From: an uncultured Parabacteroides sp.
GTDB taxonomy: Bacteria > Bacteroidota > Bacteroidia > Bacteroidales > Tannerellaceae
Direction: 5' to 3'
DNA: 26,150 nucleotides
Assembly: GCF_905196875.1 (NCBI RefSeq)
Contig: NZ_CAJJWO010000070.1
Coordinates: forward strand, 1-26,150
The notes below the pieces were generated by a model. The model was not told the DNA's origin and did no database searches. It saw only the letters and a program-made list of their open reading frames with translations. Below are positions 22,161-26,150 of the stretch, in pieces (within the stretch, counting starts at the first letter, position 1; each line of letters opens with the position of its first letter). The translations under genes and the position numbers were made by a program.

Positions 22161-22917
22161 ATGAAAGAAGTAAATGGAGAACCGAGAAGTAACAAAAATT
22201 TCATCAATGATGTAAAGTCTATTCTCGAACAAGCGCGTAGTAATGCATATTCAGCGATCAATCAAATAATGATAAATGCATACTGGCAAATCGGGAAACG
22301 GATTGTTGAACAAGAACAATACGGGGCAAACAGAGCCAGATATGGCGAACAAATCCTAAAACAGCTATCAGAAGCATTGACAAAAGAGTATGGTAAGGGT
22401 TTTTCTGTTTCTTACCTGAAATATTTCCGCCGTTTTTATATCGAATTCCCGGATCTACCAAAAAGACAAACGCGTTTGTCCAATTTGACATGGTCACATT
22501 TTCAAAGAGTTATGAGGGTGGAAAATCCATCTGCAAGGGATTATTATCTGCAAGAAGCTTCTACCAATTCATGGAGCATACGAACGCTGGACAGAAATAT
22601 ATCCACATTATATTATGAACGCTTACTGGTTTCCGGACAAAAAGATATCGTCACATCAGGATATAGGCCAAATGGATATGTATGTCCGAATGTATGATGA
22701 CAAAATACGGAGTTCAGACGACAACCCCACTATTGGTATAATTCTCTGTACAGAAACTGATGCAGACATTGCACGTTACTCTATCCTGAAAGAGAACGAA
22801 CATCTTTTTGCTTCTCAATACAAGCTCTATCTTCCAACGGAAGAAGAACTAAAAATTGAAATTGAAAGGGAAAAGATAAATTTCAGGCTACAGCAAAAAG
22901 AGGATTCCGGCAAATAA
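22161..22917 (+). pseudogene. YhcG-type (DUF1016) PDDEXK nuclease gene, internally deleted and frameshifted
   Basis: The first frame (from ATG 22161) gives the whole DUF1016 N-terminal domain: ILEQARSNAYSAINQIMINAYWQIGKRI, then YGEQILKQLSEALTKEYGKGFS and LSNLTWSHFQRVMRV. After about residue 165 it reads into a foreign frame and stops at 22697. A second frame, overlapping from about 22650, resumes IGQMDMYVRMYDD, DNPTIGIILCTETD and YKLYLPTEEELKIEIERE, the C-terminal end of the family. Around 110 residues between them are missing, including the Asp and ExK of the nuclease site. Full-length members are about 330-370 residues. The product cannot be an active nuclease. It stands alone, not in a restriction operon. 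Confidence 0.85.
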
Positions 22918-22931
22918 CGGAATCCTCTTTT
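22896..22931. terminator. Bidirectional terminator between the YhcG pseudogene and uvrA
   Basis: AAAAGAGGATTCCG (22896-22909) and CGGAATCCTCTTTT (22918-22931) pair perfectly over 14 bp around an 8-base loop, with A- and T-runs at both ends. It overlaps the last codons of the pseudogene and lies 8 bp from the uvrA stop, so it serves both convergent transcripts. Confidence 0.85.
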
Positions 22932-22938
22932 GATAATC

Positions 22939-25779
22939 TTATTTCTTCAGCTCCTCCTTCAGGAACGGAGCCGTGTAGCTCTTTGACTTCTTCTTTATCA
23001 TTTCTTCGGGTGTACCGGCAAACAGAAGTTGGCCACCTTTACGACCGCCTTCGGGGCCCATGTCGATCAGGTAGTCGGCACATTTGATTACGTCGAGGTT
23101 ATGCTCGATCACGATGATGGTGTTGCCTTTTTCGACCAGTTTGTTGAGGACGCCCAACAGGACACGGATATCTTCGAAATGAAGTCCGGTGGTCGGTTCG
23201 TCCAATACATATAAGGTATTGCCTGTATCCTTCTTAGCCAGTTCGGTTGCCAGCTTCACACGCTGGCTTTCTCCTCCTGATAAAGTAGTGGAAGGCTGAC
23301 CTAGTTTGATATACCCCAATCCCACATCCTGCAGGACTTTTATCTTGGAAAGAATGGTCGGGATATTCTCGAAGAACTCCACAGCCATATTGATCGTCAT
23401 ATCCAACACATCAGCTATGGATTTACCACGGAAACGGACTTCCAGTGTTTCACGGTTATAACGCTTGCCATGACAGTCTTCGCAAGGGACCAATACATCC
23501 GGCAGGAAATTCATTTCGATGGTTTTATACCCGTTCCCCTTGCAGGTTTCACAACGACCGCCGGAGACATTGAACGAGAAACGTCCCGGTTTGTAGCCCC
23601 TCACCTTCGACTCGGGAAGGTCGACAAAAAGGTTACGGATATCGGAAAAGACTCCTGTATACGTGGCCGGATTACTTCGCGGCGAACGTCCAATAGGCGA
23701 CTGGTCGACATTGACGATCTTATCCACGTTGTCGATACCATCGATCGATTTGTAAGGCAACGGATCTTCCAGCGAGCGATAGAAATGCTGGCTCAGGATC
23801 GGTTGCAGGGTACGGTTGATCAGGGTCGATTTTCCACTACCGGATACACCAGTCACACAGATCAGTGTTCCGAGCGGGAAGGTTACGTCTACATTCTTCA
23901 GGTTGTTACCGCTGGCTCCTTTTATAGTAATGAACTTACCGTTTCCCTGCCGGCGTTCGGCAGGAATGGCGATCTCCGTCTCCCCATTCAGGTAAGCAGA
24001 AGTAAGCGTATTGACTTTCAGCATATCCTGGGGCGTTCCTTCGTAAACGACTTCGCCACCCAGGCGACCGGCTTTCGGTCCCATATCGACCACATAGTCG
24101 GCATTCAGCATCATATCTTTATCGTGTTCCACCACAACGACCGAGTTGCCGGTATCACGAAGTTCTTTCAGTGAATTGATCAGACGCACATTATCCCGCT
24201 GATGCAAGCCGATACTCGGTTCATCCAGGATATAAAGTACATTCACCAGCTGACTACCGATCTGGGTTGCCAGACGGATACGCTGGCTCTCTCCACCGGA
24301 AAGGCTTGCCGATGCACGGTTGAGGGAAAGGTAATCCAGTCCCACATCCAGCAGGAATTTCAAACGCGAACGGATCTCTTTCAATATCTCGGTAGCGATC
24401 TGTATCTGTTTCTGGTCGAGCTTCTCCTCCACCCCGTCGAGCCATTCGTAAAGCTCGGCAATATCCATAGCAGACAGTTCCGCGATATTCTTTCCGGCAA
24501 TCCGGTAATGCAGGGCTTCCTTGTTCAGGCGTTGGCCGTTACACTCGGGACAGGTGGTCATCTTGATAAACTGTCCGGCCCATTTCTGGGCAGAGGCAGA
24601 AGCTTCGCTGTCCTGCTGCATCAGGATATATTTGGCGACTCCTTCATAAGACAGGAAATAGTTGGAAGTACCCAGCGACTCGTTCTTGATTTGCAGACGT
24701 TCGTCCGTACCGTTCATAATCTCGTCCATCGCCTCTTCCGGGACATCCTTGATCGGGGTTTTGATAGTTACCCCATGCTTTTCGCACAGGGCTTCGATCT
24801 GCCAGAATATCAACGAGTTCTTGTATTTTCCGAGGGCTACTATCCCTCCGTTGTAGATACTGAGAGAAGGGTCGGGCACGATCTTTTCCATATCCAGCAG
24901 GTTGACCTGCCCCAGTCCCTTACACTTCGGACAAGCTCCCTGGGGGGAGTTGAAAGAGAAGTTGTGGGGAGCCGGTTCGCTGTATGACAGTCCCGTTGCA
25001 GGGTCCATCAACTGGCGGCTGTAATGGCGCACCTCGTCCGTATCGGCATCGAGTATAAGCACCAGACCATCCCCCTGCTTCATGGCAATACGCAAGCTTT
25101 CCTTCAACCGGCGTTCGTCGGAAGGGGAAACGACCATTTTATCGATCACGACTTCGATACTGTGCATCTTGTAACGGTCGAGTTTCATCCCGTGGAAGAT
25201 TTCTTTCAGTTCACCGTCTACACGAACATTCAGATAGCCCTTCTTACGAACCTGCTCGAACAGTTCCTTATAATGTCCCTTACGATTACGCACCAGAGGA
25301 GCAAGCAGATAGGTTTTCTTTCCGCTATAATGTTCCAGGATCAGCTCGAGTATCTTTTCTTCGGTATATTTCACCATCTTCTCACCGCTCAGGTACGAGT
25401 AAGCCTCTCCCGCACGGGCATAAAGCAGACGGAAAAAGTCGTACACTTCGGTAGTCGTACCGACTGTCGAGCGGGGATTCTTGTTAGTCGTTTTCTGTTC
25501 GATGGAGATAACAGGGCTCAGTCCCGTGATCTTGTCTACATCCGGACGTTCCATATTCCCGAGGAAATTACGGGCATAGGCGGAGAATGTCTCCACGTAA
25601 CGGCGTTGTCCTTCCGCAAAGATCGTGTCGAAAGCCAACGATGACTTCCCGCTACCGCTCATCCCTGTGATGACAGTGAGTTTGTTACGGGGTATCTCTA
25701 CATCTATATTCTTCAGGTTGTGAACACGGGCGCCTAAAACGGAAATACGTCCGCCCTCCAATGCATTCTTATCGTTCAT
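22939..25779 (-). CDS. uvrA: UvrA, excinuclease ABC subunit A
   Basis: A 946-residue DNA-damage sensor of nucleotide excision repair, the usual length. It carries two ABC ATPase modules: Walker A GMSGSGKSS (39-47) with signature LSGGESQRIRLA, and a second GVSGSGKST with LSGGESQRVKLA. Zinc-binding modules are visible: CPKCKGLG with CPECNGQR in the first half, CETCKGNG with CEDCHGKR in the second. No interruption. It binds damaged DNA with UvrB and hands it to UvrC. The transglycosylase gene ends 19 bp upstream on the same strand, so transcription is probably shared. Confidence 0.98.
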   Translation of the reverse strand: MNDKNALEGGRISVLGARVHNLKNIDVEIPRNKLTVITGMSGSGKSSLAFDTIFAEGQRRYVETFSAYARNFLGNMERPDVDKITGLSPVISIEQKTTNKNPRSTVGTTTEVYDFFRLLYARAGEAYSYLSGEKMVKYTEEKILELILEHYSGKKTYLLAPLVRNRKGHYKELFEQVRKKGYLNVRVDGELKEIFHGMKLDRYKMHSIEVVIDKMVVSPSDERRLKESLRIAMKQGDGLVLILDADTDEVRHYSRQLMDPATGLSYSEPAPHNFSFNSPQGACPKCKGLGQVNLLDMEKIVPDPSLSIYNGGIVALGKYKNSLIFWQIEALCEKHGVTIKTPIKDVPEEAMDEIMNGTDERLQIKNESLGTSNYFLSYEGVAKYILMQQDSEASASAQKWAGQFIKMTTCPECNGQRLNKEALHYRIAGKNIAELSAMDIAELYEWLDGVEEKLDQKQIQIATEILKEIRSRLKFLLDVGLDYLSLNRASASLSGGESQRIRLATQIGSQLVNVLYILDEPSIGLHQRDNVRLINSLKELRDTGNSVVVVEHDKDMMLNADYVVDMGPKAGRLGGEVVYEGTPQDMLKVNTLTSAYLNGETEIAIPAERRQGNGKFITIKGASGNNLKNVDVTFPLGTLICVTGVSGSGKSTLINRTLQPILSQHFYRSLEDPLPYKSIDGIDNVDKIVNVDQSPIGRSPRSNPATYTGVFSDIRNLFVDLPESKVRGYKPGRFSFNVSGGRCETCKGNGYKTIEMNFLPDVLVPCEDCHGKRYNRETLEVRFRGKSIADVLDMTINMAVEFFENIPTILSKIKVLQDVGLGYIKLGQPSTTLSGGESQRVKLATELAKKDTGNTLYVLDEPTTGLHFEDIRVLLGVLNKLVEKGNTIIVIEHNLDVIKCADYLIDMGPEGGRKGGQLLFAGTPEEMIKKKSKSYTAPFLKEELKK

Positions 25780-25798
25780 ACTTTTTACTGTCGGCGTT

Positions 25799-26150
25799 TT
25801 ATCTTACCACCCAACCCGAATGATGGACATAGGTGTTGGGAGTTTTGTAATACATCTCGTTTTGTTTGGGGATCTGAAGCGTATAACTCTTACCCAGGGT
25901 CTGCAACTTACGGTCGCGCAACCAGGGGTTGAAACGTTTCAGGTCTGCATAAGTGATCCCGTTCTTCTGTGCAAAGTCGGACAAGTCCTGTATATCGGCC
26001 GACACTGTCACTTCTTCACACTCGATCGGCTTATACAGGTCTTCGGCACGAAGCACGAAACCATATTTATAGGGGTTCTCAAATATCTGTTTGATAGCCA
26101 TGATACGGTAAACGTAGCGGCTTGTTTCTTCCACCAGCCAGAGGTCGAAC
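25799..26150 (-). CDS. MltD-like lytic transglycosylase, C-terminal part (runs off right edge)
   Basis: The frame enters from the right edge with FDLWLVEETSRYVYRIMAIKQI, the end of a lysozyme-like (GH23/SLT) catalytic domain, and continues through ENPYKYGFVL. It then passes into a region like a LysM-type peptidoglycan-binding segment (LSDFAQKNGITYADLKRFNPWLRDR, KSYTLQIPK). The catalytic Glu lies outside the window. Members cleave the glycan strand of peptidoglycan in the periplasm. A GTG at 26134 is in-frame but inside the conserved domain, so it is not the start. The stop is 19 bp before uvrA. Confidence 0.8.
   Translation of the reverse strand, partial: FDLWLVEETSRYVYRIMAIKQIFENPYKYGFVLRAEDLYKPIECEEVTVSADIQDLSDFAQKNGITYADLKRFNPWLRDRKLQTLGKSYTLQIPKQNEMYYKTPNTYVHHSGWVVR

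Noticed and set aside
23470..24987. Long open frames on the plus strand (234 and 261 codons) opposite uvrA
   Set aside because: Typical antisense shadows of a conserved coding sequence; the uvrA frame has all motifs.

Overview
The window looks like a Bacteroidales chromosome, probably Parabacteroides or a close relative. The evidence is fimbrillin-type (Mfa/FimA) lipoproteins with an acidic stretch after the lipobox cysteine, DUF3575 and DUF5119 partners, a Bacteroides-type tyrosine recombinase, and promoters of the TAnnTTTG type. I worked by eye from sequence patterns only, so family names are recognition calls, not search results.

Left part (1-5918, all genes on the minus strand): a fimbria/adhesin operon reading DUF3575 protein, DUF5119 lipoprotein, then three fimbrillin-like lipoproteins, the last running off the window. 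Between the first gene and a neighbouring tyrosine recombinase lies a 417-bp segment bounded by a perfect 25-bp inverted repeat (4581-4605 / 4973-4997). It contains a good Bacteroides promoter (TTGG-N19-TACCTTTG) that points away from the operon. This is the layout of an invertible promoter switch, captured here in what should be the OFF orientation.

Middle part (5919-9890): about 770 bp without genes, containing a cluster of GC-rich phased repeats. A complicated CRISPR region follows. Two forward arrays (II, 7841-8329; III, 9174-9665) each have 8 repeats, 7 spacers and a 157-bp leader copy. A third, decayed array (I, 7242-7597) lies in the opposite orientation, with a shrunken leader back to back with that of array II. 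A DUF3791 / DUF3990 / DUF3791-like module, resembling a toxin-antitoxin set, sits between arrays II and III. Its DUF3990 gene is gutted. A second inverted fragment of the same module lies beyond array I, fused to the N-terminal piece of a dead integrase. The whole looks like a mirrored duplication of a leader-array-module unit.

Cas operon (9891-15723, plus strand): cas6, cas5, cas3 (HD plus helicase), a Cas8-like large subunit and cas7. This is a type I interference set, probably I-B. No cas1, cas2 or cas4 is present in the window. A perfect 14-bp hairpin closes the operon.

Right part (15940-26150): an unknown surface-type lipoprotein; an outer-membrane beta-barrel plus small lipoprotein pair; two sodium/proton antiporters (a CPA2-type protein and NhaA); a small conserved protein with a YigZ/IMPACT protein; a broken YhcG-type (DUF1016) nuclease gene; uvrA; and the C-terminal part of a LysM-type lytic transglycosylase gene. 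I saw no rRNA or tRNA gene and no intact insertion sequence.
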